From JABCYV01 sp963696025 (GTDB lineage Bacteria; Acidobacteriota; Terriglobia; Terriglobales; Acidobacteriaceae): 64,000 nucleotides of DNA. Of the stretch, positions 26,363-35,971 are shown piece after piece. The notes below the pieces were generated by a model. That model saw nothing but the letters and a program-made list of their open reading frames with translations, did not search any database and was not told where the DNA came from. Where the stretch lies: NCBI GenBank assembly GCA_963696025.1, contig CAVOII010000004.1, positions 124,001-188,000 of the forward strand, written 5' to 3'. The position numbers and the translations under genes are program-made. Position 1 is the first letter of the stretch, and every line of letters begins with the position of its first letter.

Positions 26363-27556
26363 ATGGCCAGCAATCGCGGAGTGGCGTACATGGGCCCGGG
26401 CACGGTGGAGGTGCAGACTATCGACTTCCCAAAACTCGCCTTGGGAAATCGGAAGTGTGAACACGGAGTGATCCTTAAGATCGTGTCCACCAACATCTGT
26501 GGCAGCGATCAGCACATGGTGCGGGGACGCACGACAGCGCCCAAGGGGATCATTCTAGGCCACGAGATTACTGGGGAAGTGATCGAGGCGGGTCGCGATG
26601 TTGAGTTCATCAAGAAGGGAGATCTGGTTTCTGTGCCGTTCAATATTGCCTGTGGCCGCTGTCGCAACTGCAAAGAACGCGCCACCGGCGTCTGTCTGAA
26701 CGTGAATCCGGCGCGTCCAGGGGCTGCCTACGGTTATGTCGATATGGGCGGATGGGTCGGAGGGCAGACGGAATATGTCATGGTTCCGTACGCCGATTTC
26801 AACCTGCTCAAATTCCCCGACAAAGATCGGGCGATGGCCAAGATTCGCGACCTGACTTGCCTCTCTGACATTTTGCCTACCGGCTATCACGGCGCAGTCA
26901 GCGCTGGCGTGGGAACGGGTTCAACGGTGTATGTCGCTGGAGGCGGGCCAGTCGGCCTGGCCTGTGCCGCTGCCTGCCAGCTTCTGGGAGCAGCGTGCGT
27001 GATCGTCGGCGACCTGATCCCCGAGCGACTCGCGCAAGCTCGAAGCTTCGGCTGCGAGACCGTCGACGTCTCCAAGAAAGCTTCAATCAGTGAGCAGATC
27101 GAACAGATTCTGGGCGTGCCTGAGGTGGACTCGGCGGTGGACTGCGTAGGCTTTGAGGCTCGTGGACACGGCGCTGATGCTTCTCGCGAAGCGCCGGCAA
27201 CCGTGTTGAATTCGCTGATGGAAATTACGCGAGCGGCGGGCGCCATCGGCATCCCGGGTCTCTACGTGACCGGTGATCCTGGCGGAGTGGATGAGAATGC
27301 TAAAGTCGGCCGACTCAGCATTCGCATCGGTCTGGGATGGGCGAAGTCGCACGTCTTCACCACCGGCCAGTGCCCCGTGATGAAATATAACCGTCAACTG
27401 ATGCAGGCCATTCTTTACGACAAGATTCAAATCGCAAAGGCAGTGAACGTGGAGGTGATCCGGCTGGACGACGCCCCCCGCGGTTACAAAGACTTCGATA
27501 AGGGCGCCGCCAAGAAGTTCGTGATCGACCCGCACAACAGTATTTCCAAAAACTAG
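26363..27556 (+). CDS. fdhA: glutathione-independent formaldehyde dehydrogenase
   Basis: Zinc-dependent MDR alcohol dehydrogenase of the Pseudomonas putida FdhA type, which converts formaldehyde to formate with tightly bound NAD. Catalytic zinc site CGSDQH near residue 46 and GHE near 67; structural zinc Cys cluster CGRCRNCKERATGVC (about 96-110). The NAD motif is VAGGGPVGLA (about 190-199). Length 397 matches the family. The ATG at 26363 follows GGAG; the upstream in-frame extension overlaps the GlcG gene and is rejected. It probably removes formaldehyde from C1 or methoxy-aromatic breakdown. Confidence 0.92.
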   Translation: MASNRGVAYMGPGTVEVQTIDFPKLALGNRKCEHGVILKIVSTNICGSDQHMVRGRTTAPKGIILGHEITGEVIEAGRDVEFIKKGDLVSVPFNIACGRCRNCKERATGVCLNVNPARPGAAYGYVDMGGWVGGQTEYVMVPYADFNLLKFPDKDRAMAKIRDLTCLSDILPTGYHGAVSAGVGTGSTVYVAGGGPVGLACAAACQLLGAACVIVGDLIPERLAQARSFGCETVDVSKKASISEQIEQILGVPEVDSAVDCVGFEARGHGADASREAPATVLNSLMEITRAAGAIGIPGLYVTGDPGGVDENAKVGRLSIRIGLGWAKSHVFTTGQCPVMKYNRQLMQAILYDKIQIAKAVNVEVIRLDDAPRGYKDFDKGAAKKFVIDPHNSISKN

Positions 27557-27680
27557 CAGCATAACGATCCGCAAATGAGGACAGGTGATTTTTTGTCACG
27601 GCCCACGGACTCAGGGAAAAGTACTATGAGCCTTTTCCGATTCGGCCTATAATTCAGCTACGTCGGTTGGGGGCCTGGTT

Positions 27681-28820
27681 ATGAAACGCCCGCTAGTCTG
27701 CTGCCTGCTTCTCCTGTTCGCGCTTACCCTTTCCGCTTTCGGCCAAAGTAGAGGTTCCCGCAACAACGGCGTCACAATCAACTCACCCACCATGGGAATA
27801 CCGGATCAGGGTTCGGGCCGAGCAATGTTTCTTTCTGGCAAGGTGGTTGTGGATGACGGAACCGTGTTAACCGAGCCTGCCTCCATTCAGACTATTTGCA
27901 AAGGCCAGAGGCATACGGAGACTCACACCGATTCTCACGGGAACTTCAGTTTCCAGTTCGCCACTCGGCTTTCGTCATCCAATACCGGGATGATCGATTC
28001 AGAAGCGTCAGACGACATGATAAATCGTGGCCGGCGTGACTTTCGTGAATGCGAGCTGCAAGCCTCGCTCTCCGGCTTTACTTCTGAAGTCGTGCAGCTG
28101 AGCAGCCGGCTCAATACTTTCGAAAGCACGGATGTCGGACGAGTAGTGCTCCACCGGATGAATCCTGCTGAAGGTGCGACCATCAGCGCTACCAGCGCCT
28201 TGGCGCCAGCGGGTGCGCAAAAAGCCTTCGAGAAAGGACGCGAGCGGGAAAGAAAGGAAAAGTGGGAGGAGGCAAGAAAGTCATTCGAAAAGGCAGTGCA
28301 GATTTATCCCCGATACGCCGAAGCCTGGTTTGAACTGGGCCGGGTGCAAATGCAAACTAACGATCTGGACGGAGCGCGACACTCTTTTGTGCAAGCGTTG
28401 ACCATGGACCCCAAGTACGTCAGCCCCTACCGTTCCCTCGCGGAGCTGGCCAACCGAGATAAGCGATGGCAGGAGGTGGTGGACCTGACCGGCAAACTGC
28501 TCGCTCTGAACGCGGTGAACTTCACGGATGTTTGGTTTCGGAATGCGTTGGGAAATTACAATTTGCACAATTTCGAGGCTGCCGAGAAAAGCGCGCGCCA
28601 GGGACTGAGGGTCGACCAACAGCATCAGATTCCGAAGATGGAGTATTTATTGGGCCTGATTCTCATCCAGCGGCAGCAGTATCAGGAAGCGACGCAGCAC
28701 CTACAGCACTATCTTCAGACGGCGACCAATCCAACCGACGTAAGCGATGCACAAGCGCGGCTGGCAGAAATTGCCCAGCTTTCAACAACGGCGACGGCTC
28801 CCACCACCACCGAGAAGTAG
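27681..28820 (+). CDS. secreted carboxypeptidase-regulatory-like/TPR protein
   Basis: Signal peptide (1-21, ending AFGQ). An Ig-like region about 50-160 (FLSGKVVVDDG) resembles carboxypeptidase regulatory domains. Four or so TPR units follow (about 180-365, including WFELGRVQMQTNDLDGARHSFVQAL). Such proteins usually act as scaffolds in the periplasm. Thr-rich tail. ATG start. No enzyme domain. Confidence 0.78.
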   Translation: MKRPLVCCLLLLFALTLSAFGQSRGSRNNGVTINSPTMGIPDQGSGRAMFLSGKVVVDDGTVLTEPASIQTICKGQRHTETHTDSHGNFSFQFATRLSSSNTGMIDSEASDDMINRGRRDFRECELQASLSGFTSEVVQLSSRLNTFESTDVGRVVLHRMNPAEGATISATSALAPAGAQKAFEKGRERERKEKWEEARKSFEKAVQIYPRYAEAWFELGRVQMQTNDLDGARHSFVQALTMDPKYVSPYRSLAELANRDKRWQEVVDLTGKLLALNAVNFTDVWFRNALGNYNLHNFEAAEKSARQGLRVDQQHQIPKMEYLLGLILIQRQQYQEATQHLQHYLQTATNPTDVSDAQARLAEIAQLSTTATAPTTTEK

Positions 28821-29041
28821 TCACGGATCGGGACAATACCGGGGTAGTTCTCGCGGCAACACTGCGAAAAAAACCAACCTTTGATGTGCAAACACATTCA
28901 TCTTCTGCTACCATGGGCCGCCTCAGCTGGTGCATGTTCTGCGAAAATGTACAGTTTTAAGGTTTGTCGTCTGGAAGCCGAAATGCATTGGAACTACGTT
29001 CCTCCTCTCGTCCGCTGGGGAGGCGGTATGAGGAGCAAGCT

Positions 29042-30013
29042 TTGAATTACCCGGTGAGGCGCGTCCGCAGGAGTAGTAGAAGGTCCCGTCGCCGCCGCAT
29101 CCGGCACGCAGCGACAGTTCTGGTTCTTCTGATTCTGTTCGGCTTCGGCGGCTTTTTGCTCGCTACCCGCTATTCCCATCTGCTCCACGGATCATCCTCT
29201 GCCAGTTCTCCTTCCGATTGGACGCAAGCAAGTACCAGCCAAAACTCAGCCTTGCTGACCGGCGAAGCGCCCACGTCTGCGCCCGCGACGGGACGCCTGG
29301 TTTATCCCTATTCCGTCGTGCCGGGAGGAGTCCACACTCTGCAGGAGTTGCGCGAAGCAATACAACGAGATCGCTTGGTGGCGAGCCACTATTCGGATTT
29401 CGACTTCAAGAACGCGAGAGTCATTGAACTCAAGCGAGCCAGGCTGGCCTATTTGTCTTATCGGATTGGAGAGAAGATTTTCTGGACCAAGAGGCAGATG
29501 GCGCTCCGTGTCGGCGAAAAATTGATCACGGATGGGAAGGTGATGGCGCGAACCCGTTGCGGCAACCGGGTCGCGGTCTTGCCGCAGAAGGAAGTTTCCC
29601 CCGACGAACCGCGCGCGGAAGCCTTTGAAGATCCGATTGTCGGCGGAGGCAGTGTCGCGCACCTGGTTTATCCGGCAAATTTCGAATCGGCACTGCTGAC
29701 TCGCTCCGGACCTTCGGGATTTGGACCGCAAGCTCCGGCTGCGGGGACATTTGGCCCGCTTTCCGGCATACCGAGCGGAGGTTATCCGGGTATTTTTCCT
29801 CCTCCCTTTCCGACCGGAAGCTGCGAGCCTCTCAAGAAACCGAAACCAGGAGAAATTGCGGCAGAGCTGGAAGATGCTCAGCCGGGCAAGAAGAAAAAGG
29901 ACCCATGTCATCACGGACCGCCGGTGACGGTTCCAGAGCCAGGCACGGTTGTATTATTGACGTCCGGTCTAGCCGGAATCTACATGCGCTATCGCAAGAC
30001 CGGCACGCAGTAA
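29042..30013 (+). CDS. PEP-CTERM sorting-domain protein with N-terminal membrane anchor
   Basis: The C-terminus is a PEP-CTERM signal: VPEPGTVVLLTSGLAGIYM followed by RYRK, the target of an exosortase/archaeosortase-like system. The N-terminus is an Arg-rich stretch followed by a membrane segment (about 24-44, ATVLVLLILFGFGGFLLA). The middle is unknown and Pro/Gly-rich. TTG at 29042 is chosen for its GAGGAG ribosome binding site; an upstream TTG at 28964 gives 26 more residues. No exosortase gene is in the window. Confidence 0.78.
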   Translation: MNYPVRRVRRSSRRSRRRRIRHAATVLVLLILFGFGGFLLATRYSHLLHGSSSASSPSDWTQASTSQNSALLTGEAPTSAPATGRLVYPYSVVPGGVHTLQELREAIQRDRLVASHYSDFDFKNARVIELKRARLAYLSYRIGEKIFWTKRQMALRVGEKLITDGKVMARTRCGNRVAVLPQKEVSPDEPRAEAFEDPIVGGGSVAHLVYPANFESALLTRSGPSGFGPQAPAAGTFGPLSGIPSGGYPGIFPPPFPTGSCEPLKKPKPGEIAAELEDAQPGKKKKDPCHHGPPVTVPEPGTVVLLTSGLAGIYMRYRKTGTQ

Positions 30014-30175
30014 AACCAGCCCAATAGGGAACCAGCCTTCCCTACCACCAGGCCCATTTTGGACCGATCCAAATCGATCCAGAGTGTTCCAAAATCATTA
30101 AGGTTCTACGACTAATGGTTTCGATCACCCAGCTCGAACGCTGCTAGAATCCGACTGTTGAAGAGTGAGCCCCCA

Positions 30176-31081
30176 ATGAACAGTATTTACCGCGCGACTT
30201 TAGCCTGCGCGATTTTGGTTTGTGGAAGCTTCTGCTGGTTATTTGCCGCACCTCAACCTTCGGGGAGGCCAGCAGCTACGATTCGCCGCGTAGCCGTGCT
30301 AAGCGGCAGCCAGGACTTTGAGGTCGAGGTGACGGCCAGCGAGCCGGTTGCGCCGCAGACCCAGGTAGTGTCCGGGCCGGATCGCCTGGTCATTGACTTT
30401 CCAAACGCCACCCCCGGTGTCGATCTACATAACGTCGCAGTGCGACGCGGGCAGGTAAATGGCATTCGGGTGGGCTTGTTTTCGACGAATCCCCCGGTCA
30501 CCCGCGTAGTGTTGGACCTGAAAGCCCCGCAACCTTACCGCATCTTTTCTTCCGGCAAATCGGTGATAGTGAAGCTGACAGGTGGCGGAGCGCAGGCGTC
30601 GAACCTGGAAACTGTTTCGCAAACTGTAGCGCCACCGACGCCGCCCATCGCAAAGCCCGCTCCTCGAGTAGAAGTTGAATTTCAGAGCGGAAGAATGACC
30701 ATCTGGGCCGACCGGGCTTCACTCGCGGAAGTGCTTAGCGCTGTACATCGCCACACCGGCGCCGACATTCCGATTCCGCCCGGAGCTGATCAGGAACAGG
30801 TTTCGATAAGTCTCGGCCCCGCGCCCGCTCGAGACGTCATGGCTGCGCTGCTGAATGGATCGCGATTCAACTTTGTCTTGGTCGGAGACGCCAACGACCC
30901 GACCCAGCTAAAAAGTGTTGTCCTCACTCCCAGAGGAGCAGGAGTGTCGCAGCCAGCCACTTACACTCCACCAACTCCTCCGCCTACCGAGGCCGCAGTG
31001 GAGCCTCCCACACAGCCGAACCAAGCCCAAGCCATGGAGCAAGGTGGAAGCGACCCGCAACCGCAACCACCTCCACAATAA
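30176..31081 (+). CDS. exported AMIN-domain protein with STN/secretin-like domain
   Basis: Signal peptide (1-27). An AMIN domain (about 35-140, beta-rich, with VSGPDRLVIDFPNA and VTRVVLDL) is the module that binds peptidoglycan in AmiC and PilQ. A second domain (about 168-255, LAEVLSAVHRHTGADIPI) resembles the STN region of secretins. It ends in a Pro/Gln-rich tail with no secretin pore. It may be a PilQ-related accessory of the pilus genes that converge on it from 31097. ATG at 30176 preferred to an in-frame TTG at 30158. Confidence 0.78.
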   Translation: MNSIYRATLACAILVCGSFCWLFAAPQPSGRPAATIRRVAVLSGSQDFEVEVTASEPVAPQTQVVSGPDRLVIDFPNATPGVDLHNVAVRRGQVNGIRVGLFSTNPPVTRVVLDLKAPQPYRIFSSGKSVIVKLTGGGAQASNLETVSQTVAPPTPPIAKPAPRVEVEFQSGRMTIWADRASLAEVLSAVHRHTGADIPIPPGADQEQVSISLGPAPARDVMAALLNGSRFNFVLVGDANDPTQLKSVVLTPRGAGVSQPATYTPPTPPPTEAAVEPPTQPNQAQAMEQGGSDPQPQPPPQ

Positions 31082-31096
31082 TCGATTTCGATCGCC

Positions 31097-32434
31097 CTAC
31101 GGAGAAATCAAACGCACAGGAAGCGCGGAGATGCCACCACCGGTGACCGGTGGATTTGCTGCACCTGGATTGCAGCCTGCGGCGTTTAGGACCACGGCTT
31201 GAACTCTGGTTGGTCCCGCGATCGTCTGCATAATTCCAAGCTGTAGAAACCCCACGATGATTTTGGTCGCGCTGCAGCCACCGCCCATACAACCGCCATC
31301 AAAGAGCGGCACTGTCACTACGGAATCGCTACGGCTTATATTAGTCACGCCTTGCAGAGAAGTGTTGGGATTGTTCGCGCCTCCGGTGATAGTGATGGGG
31401 GGCGTGGCGCCAGCACTCGGCGTAAAGACATCCTGATCGTTGTTCAGGCCGTCCGCGCTGGCGTGAATTAGGCAGCGAGTCCCTTCTCTGGTGTGGTTCC
31501 CCAGTACGCCTCCGCCACCGGTGAGCAGCGTAACGGTCTGGCCCGCACCGATCGTCTGGCCACAACTGAACTGGAATTGGGAAGCGCAGGCGATGTTGTC
31601 AATGTAGTCGTCGCTCCCAACTTGACCGCAGGAAACTGCGCTGGTGGATGGGCATGCTGGAGTTGGCGGATTAATAGGGACAGCCAGTGCATAAAATACG
31701 CTGGTCCCAGGAGTCGTGGGAGGCGTACTGAATGTGGGAGCAGTTCCAGCATTGATCCGCTGGAAATTAATGGTTCGGCCAATGAACGACCCGTTATTCG
31801 CGATGCTACCGTCCGCGGCAACCACAAAATAACCGTGCCCTGGGCAGTTCGGGTTCGGTGTTGCGGTATTCGTCGGATCGCAGTTGGGTACCAGCCACGG
31901 TTTCACGTTTTGCAGCTGGATCGGTGCCGTCAAGCCAGAAGGGTTATAGGCCTCCGCCCTGGCACTAGCAGTCACAGTGCTGGTAGTACTCCGCCAGATT
32001 CTTGCTAGGAACGTCGGCAGACCAGTCCGCTGAACCGTCACCGTCATTCGGGGATTCTTGGGTTCAGTAAAGTCGCACGCGATAGCCGAAACTGTCGCCG
32101 CCTGACCGGCTACTTGATTCTGACCAGTGACTGCCTCCGCTTGCCGGTTGGCCGCCGCGGTTGAGCCGGCGCCCCCAGTTTGGCAAACATCCGCCTGGGT
32201 AACCGGCGGAGTGAGTCCGCCTTGTACTGAAGTGAATCCCGAGGTTACGAACATCTTGGCGCCCGCAACGGCTGCCGAGTCTGCGGCGCGTTGAGCTTCT
32301 GCGTGAGCTACGTAGAGGGTCACCACATCAATGGCCAGCGCGGCCATGCCCAGAAGCGACACGATCGCTATTGCCACCAGGACCAGCGTCTGTCCCCGTT
32401 CATCTTTCCGAGTGGATGTGTATGTGAGGCGCAC
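31097..32434 (-). CDS. TadG-like pilus assembly protein
   Basis: The N-terminal prepilin-like segment (about 12-40, ERGQTLVLVAIAIVSLLGMAALAIDV) followed by AEAQRAADSAAVAGA is the Flp-pilus TadG signature. The remaining 390 residues are a Thr/Asn/Pro-rich extracellular domain with several Cys. GTG start, 11 bases after the preceding TadE-like gene. Last gene of a four-gene pilus operon. Probably a pseudopilin-like component anchored in the envelope. Confidence 0.85.
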   Translation of the reverse strand: MRLTYTSTRKDERGQTLVLVAIAIVSLLGMAALAIDVVTLYVAHAEAQRAADSAAVAGAKMFVTSGFTSVQGGLTPPVTQADVCQTGGAGSTAAANRQAEAVTGQNQVAGQAATVSAIACDFTEPKNPRMTVTVQRTGLPTFLARIWRSTTSTVTASARAEAYNPSGLTAPIQLQNVKPWLVPNCDPTNTATPNPNCPGHGYFVVAADGSIANNGSFIGRTINFQRINAGTAPTFSTPPTTPGTSVFYALAVPINPPTPACPSTSAVSCGQVGSDDYIDNIACASQFQFSCGQTIGAGQTVTLLTGGGGVLGNHTREGTRCLIHASADGLNNDQDVFTPSAGATPPITITGGANNPNTSLQGVTNISRSDSVVTVPLFDGGCMGGGCSATKIIVGFLQLGIMQTIAGPTRVQAVVLNAAGCNPGAANPPVTGGGISALPVRLISP

Positions 32435-32445
32435 TACGATGATCC

Positions 32446-33069
32446 TCAGTTCAGGTTCTGCATAAGACCCACGGACGTAATTTGAGTGACTCCAGCGTAA
32501 GTCGCGCCCGGCGCCACAAATATAATCACCTTATTGAACTGCCACTTATAAGGGTAGCTTAGCGTAACCTTCGTTCCTTCGATCGTATAAGCGGTCTGAA
32601 ATGGAGCGGTTAAAGTAGCGGTATACGTGTAGCCGCGATCAATTGTCAGGGTCAGTGTGCCTGGACAATTGGTATTGGCGGTGAAGGTCCAGGCCAGCGG
32701 AGGAGTCGCCGTAGCATTCGCACCGGCAAGTCCGCAGTCGTTTACCTTTCCTGCGAGAAGATTCTGGTCTACGACATCGCGAATGGCGCACACAGATGCC
32801 GGGGCGTTGCACGGCGGACCACTCAAAGAAAGGTCGGTCGTTGGCTGGTTCGAAGCAACGCGGGCGCCCTCCCTGGCGGCGTAGGCAAGTTTTTGTTTGA
32901 CCGTGAAAGCAGAGCCGAAGTCAAACGTCCCCACAATCAGGACCATCAGCAACGGTAAGGAAACCGCGAACTCGACGATCGCGGAACCGCTGCTTTCGGC
33001 GAGTAGCGAAGTCCAACGGCTTCTCCAACGTACGGTGCTTATTCGGCACGATTGGGGAAGTAGCGCCAT
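32446..33069 (-). CDS. TadE-like pseudopilin
   Basis: TadE-type N-terminus: a short cytoplasmic lead, then SGSAIVEFAVSLPLLMVLIV (about 29-48) with the conserved Glu five residues into the hydrophobic helix. A globular extracellular region with Cys pairs follows. The start ATG at 33069 overlaps the preceding stop by one base (TGATG), so translation is coupled. Confidence 0.85.
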   Translation of the reverse strand: MALLPQSCRISTVRWRSRWTSLLAESSGSAIVEFAVSLPLLMVLIVGTFDFGSAFTVKQKLAYAAREGARVASNQPTTDLSLSGPPCNAPASVCAIRDVVDQNLLAGKVNDCGLAGANATATPPLAWTFTANTNCPGTLTLTIDRGYTYTATLTAPFQTAYTIEGTKVTLSYPYKWQFNKVIIFVAPGATYAGVTQITSVGLMQNLN

Positions 33070-33623
33070 CAATACTCCATGCTATTCTCAGCCGCGGCTG
33101 GAAGGTTGACCAATTGAAAATTCAGCGAGGTAAAAGGGAAATAAAATTGATAGGGATAGTGAAAACTCACGATCGCGCCGCACTCCTGCGGGCCCGCACC
33201 TCCCGGATTAAGTTGCACGTTACGACAGACGGTGACGTTGCTGGTGGCGTCTAATTTACAAACACCCGCAGGCGTTACATTCGCACACGCAGTGGGCGCT
33301 GGTGAAAGCGAGTAGGCTGTGACCTGTGTAGGATCTAGTTTCGACGCCTGCAAACTGCTCTGCACGGCGTTGATAACCGTAGTGTCGTCCGGAAATGAGG
33401 TTCCAGCCCAGGTCGCGCCGCCTGTGCAGACTGCGCAGTAAGGTTTTCCTGCCACTGTGGCGCCTGACTGAGCGGCTTCGGTAGCCGTGGAGTAAATGTT
33501 GTACGCCCGACCGAACCAGTAAATTCCCAGGAGCAGCATAAAAACCAGCGGTAGCACCAACGCTGCTTCCGCGATCTCGGCCCCGCTCGTTTCACCTACG
33601 ATCTTCTTCAGCCATTGCCTCAT
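33069..33623 (-). CDS. TadE-like pseudopilin
   Basis: Second TadE-type protein: GAEIAEAALVLPLVFMLLLG (about 14-33) is the characteristic helix with its acidic residue, followed by YSTATEAAQSGATVA and a domain with several Cys pairs likely forming disulfides. The ATG at 33623 overlaps the cpaA stop (TAATG). Together with its neighbour it suggests two different minor pilins. Confidence 0.85.
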   Translation of the reverse strand: MRQWLKKIVGETSGAEIAEAALVLPLVFMLLLGIYWFGRAYNIYSTATEAAQSGATVAGKPYCAVCTGGATWAGTSFPDDTTVINAVQSSLQASKLDPTQVTAYSLSPAPTACANVTPAGVCKLDATSNVTVCRNVQLNPGGAGPQECGAIVSFHYPYQFYFPFTSLNFQLVNLPAAAENSMEY

Positions 33624-34153
33624 TACCAAACTCCCCAGGCCTGTCTGGCGCTATAAACTACGACCGTGACCGCGACCGCGACTCCGAACGGAATCTTCAA
33701 AGACTCAGGATTATCCAGCGTAAGCTCTGGTCCGGGTAAATGAAAAGTAAAGAAAGCGGCGAGCATTCTCCCCAAGTTACGCACGGTTTGTCCCACCCGC
33801 TTCTTCCAGATGATGAGAATCACGGCCATCACGCCCGCGACCAGAATCGCTCCGAGCAAGACGGTAAGCAGATGTGCGGGACCCAGGAAGGCACCCAACG
33901 CTCCAATCAGCTTCCAGTCTCCTGCTCCCAGGCTTCTCAGCAGGACAAAAGGCAGCAGTATTATCAGCCCCAAGCCGGCGCCCAGCAAAGAATCCTTGGT
34001 TCCCGTCCAACCCCGAGCAAGAGAATTAGCCGCGATCCCCAGCGATAACCCAGAGACGGTGAGCCAGTTGGGAATACGGCGCGAACGCCAATCCGACCAT
34101 CCAGCAGCAGCGGCAAAAGCGGCGGCCAGCATCCACACTCCTTGCCTTAGCAT
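33623..34153 (-). CDS. cpaA: prepilin peptidase, CpaA type
   Basis: Membrane aspartic protease that trims prepilins. The two catalytic Asp are in GWSDWRSRRIPN (about residue 20) and GAGDWKLIG (about 77). Five or so membrane segments. It lacks the N-terminal methylase domain, as CpaA/TadV proteins do. First gene of the pilus operon; the tadA ATPase and secretin are not in this window. The ATG at 34153 is preferred over an upstream TTG. Confidence 0.87.
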   Translation of the reverse strand: MLRQGVWMLAAAFAAAAGWSDWRSRRIPNWLTVSGLSLGIAANSLARGWTGTKDSLLGAGLGLIILLPFVLLRSLGAGDWKLIGALGAFLGPAHLLTVLLGAILVAGVMAVILIIWKKRVGQTVRNLGRMLAAFFTFHLPGPELTLDNPESLKIPFGVAVAVTVVVYSARQAWGVW

Positions 34154-34326
34154 GCGCTCCGAAACGTGGGCGAGGACACGACGCGAACCGGACAATACCG
34201 AGAATAGAAGAGGAAAGTTGGCATCCCAGGCTCCAGACTGGCAGCCGGATTAGCGACCGCCTCAAGAGCTGATTCTGCGCGGATTTTCACACACTTACAA
34301 GGGCAAGTCAATGCCGCCGCAAGGAG

Positions 34327-34358
34327 AAAAAGGCCCGATTTTATCGGGCCTTTTCACG
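34327..34358. terminator. strong terminator after ctpA-like gene
   Basis: AAAAAGGCCCGAT, a 3-base loop, then ATCGGGCCTTTT: a perfect GC-rich stem bounded by A- and T-runs. It ends the S41 protease transcript and isolates the downstream pilus operon. Confidence 0.85.
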
Positions 34359-34372
34359 GTTTCATCGGCCAA

Positions 34373-35971
34373 TTACTGGGTTAAAGAGTGAGAACTGGTA
34401 CGCTCGGCGACCACTTTCCGCGCGTTATCAGCCAGGGCCTTGGCCTGGGGAAGAAGCTCCAGCGCCTTAACCACTTCCGGATCAGTTTCGGCGCGAACTT
34501 TCAAGCCTTCCTCCTGGCCAAACGCGTCCACGAAGATTTCGCTCCTGATGCTGGAGCGGATCCAGTCGTTGTTTTCCAGCAAGTCAGCTTCGGTGTAAGG
34601 AATCTTCTCTTCATCCAGGAATTTACGGAAATCCTGCATCACTACATCGTCCACCTCAAAGCTCTTGGTGGGATGGTGAGTCACCATATAGCGCTTGGCA
34701 AAATTGAACAACGCGTAGTGCTGCAGAAGCGCGTCCTGGAATTTGTTGCTCTTGATCTGGGCAATTTTCACATCGGGGGTTATGCCGCCGCCGCCGTAGA
34801 CGGTCCGTCCGCCGTCAGTCAGTTTTACTTCTCGACTGGCGTTGCTGTCCTCAGCCTCGCGGTTGAAATAGTAGTCATACAGGGAGACGTTGGAATAGTC
34901 CCGCTGAATCAGGCGGCCGCTCGGGGTGTAATACTTAGCCGTGGTGAGCGCCAGGCCGGTATTTTCTGACAGCGGATAAACCGTTTGCACCAGGCCCTTG
35001 CCGAATGTGGTTTCGCCAGCGATCAATCCGCGGTCATGATCTTGAATGGCGCCTGCCACAATTTCTGCAGCCGAAGCCGTGCCCCGGTTCACCAACACTA
35101 CCAGCGGATAATCCCGGCCGCCATTGCCGTGGCTGGCGGTATAACGTTTCTCCGGAGAGGAGCGTCCATGGTGGGAAACAATCAGTTGGCCTTTGCGCAA
35201 GAACTTGTCAGCCACGCCGACGCCTTCGTTGAGCAGGCCGCCCGGATTTTGCCGCAGGTCGAGGATCAATCCCTTGAGGTCGCCCATTCCGTCCAGTGCG
35301 TCCGCGACTTCATGCTCCGTGGTCTCATTGAAGCCGGACACGTGCATATAGCCGACGCCCGGACGAATCATGAAATGTAAGTCGACGCTATAGCGCGGAA
35401 TTTCGTCGCGCACCACGGCAAAGTCCAACGGTTTTTCGGCGCCCTCGCGCAAGATGGTGATGTGAACCGTCGTTCCTTTGGGACCCTTCAGCAGGTCGGC
35501 AACGTCCCCGGTGCTCATGTTGTCGGTGGGCTTGCCATCTACGGCAACGATGATGTCTCCAGGGCGGATGCCGGCACGGTAGGCTGGCGTACCCACGAAC
35601 GGCGCGATGACGATGACTTTGTTGTTGCGCGGACCGACCGTCATACCGACCCCGTAATATTTACCGCGTTGGTCTTCGCGCAGCAGGGAATACGCTTTGG
35701 GATCAAAGAAATTGGAGTGCGGATCGAGCACATGGAGCATGCCCGGAATGGCGCCATTGTAAATGGCTTTGTCGGCATTTACTGGCTCGGCGTAGTTCTC
35801 CTCCACTACGTTGTAGACCGTAGCGAACTGGCGCAGGCTGTCGCGCACATCGGAATCGCCGCCAGGGGCCGCCCCGGGGTTGATCTTCTGTCCGAAAACC
35901 ATGCCGAGGAAACCGCAGCCGACCAGGATGAGAACTACAAGGAAGAGAGTGCGACGAGAACTACGAGCCAT
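34373..35971 (-). CDS. S41-family C-terminal processing peptidase
   Basis: Membrane-anchored periplasmic protease. The N-terminal anchor is at about 7-26. A PDZ domain (about 105-180, PAYRAGIRPGDIIVAVDGK) selects substrates. The S41 catalytic domain has Ser in GTASAAEIVAG (about residue 304) and Lys in TTFGKGLVQTV (about 329), the Ser/Lys dyad. Length 532 is longer than typical CtpA by a C-terminal extension of about 100 residues. Likely trims C-termini of exported proteins. Confidence 0.92.
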   Translation of the reverse strand: MARSSRRTLFLVVLILVGCGFLGMVFGQKINPGAAPGGDSDVRDSLRQFATVYNVVEENYAEPVNADKAIYNGAIPGMLHVLDPHSNFFDPKAYSLLREDQRGKYYGVGMTVGPRNNKVIVIAPFVGTPAYRAGIRPGDIIVAVDGKPTDNMSTGDVADLLKGPKGTTVHITILREGAEKPLDFAVVRDEIPRYSVDLHFMIRPGVGYMHVSGFNETTEHEVADALDGMGDLKGLILDLRQNPGGLLNEGVGVADKFLRKGQLIVSHHGRSSPEKRYTASHGNGGRDYPLVVLVNRGTASAAEIVAGAIQDHDRGLIAGETTFGKGLVQTVYPLSENTGLALTTAKYYTPSGRLIQRDYSNVSLYDYYFNREAEDSNASREVKLTDGGRTVYGGGGITPDVKIAQIKSNKFQDALLQHYALFNFAKRYMVTHHPTKSFEVDDVVMQDFRKFLDEEKIPYTEADLLENNDWIRSSIRSEIFVDAFGQEEGLKVRAETDPEVVKALELLPQAKALADNARKVVAERTSSHSLTQ

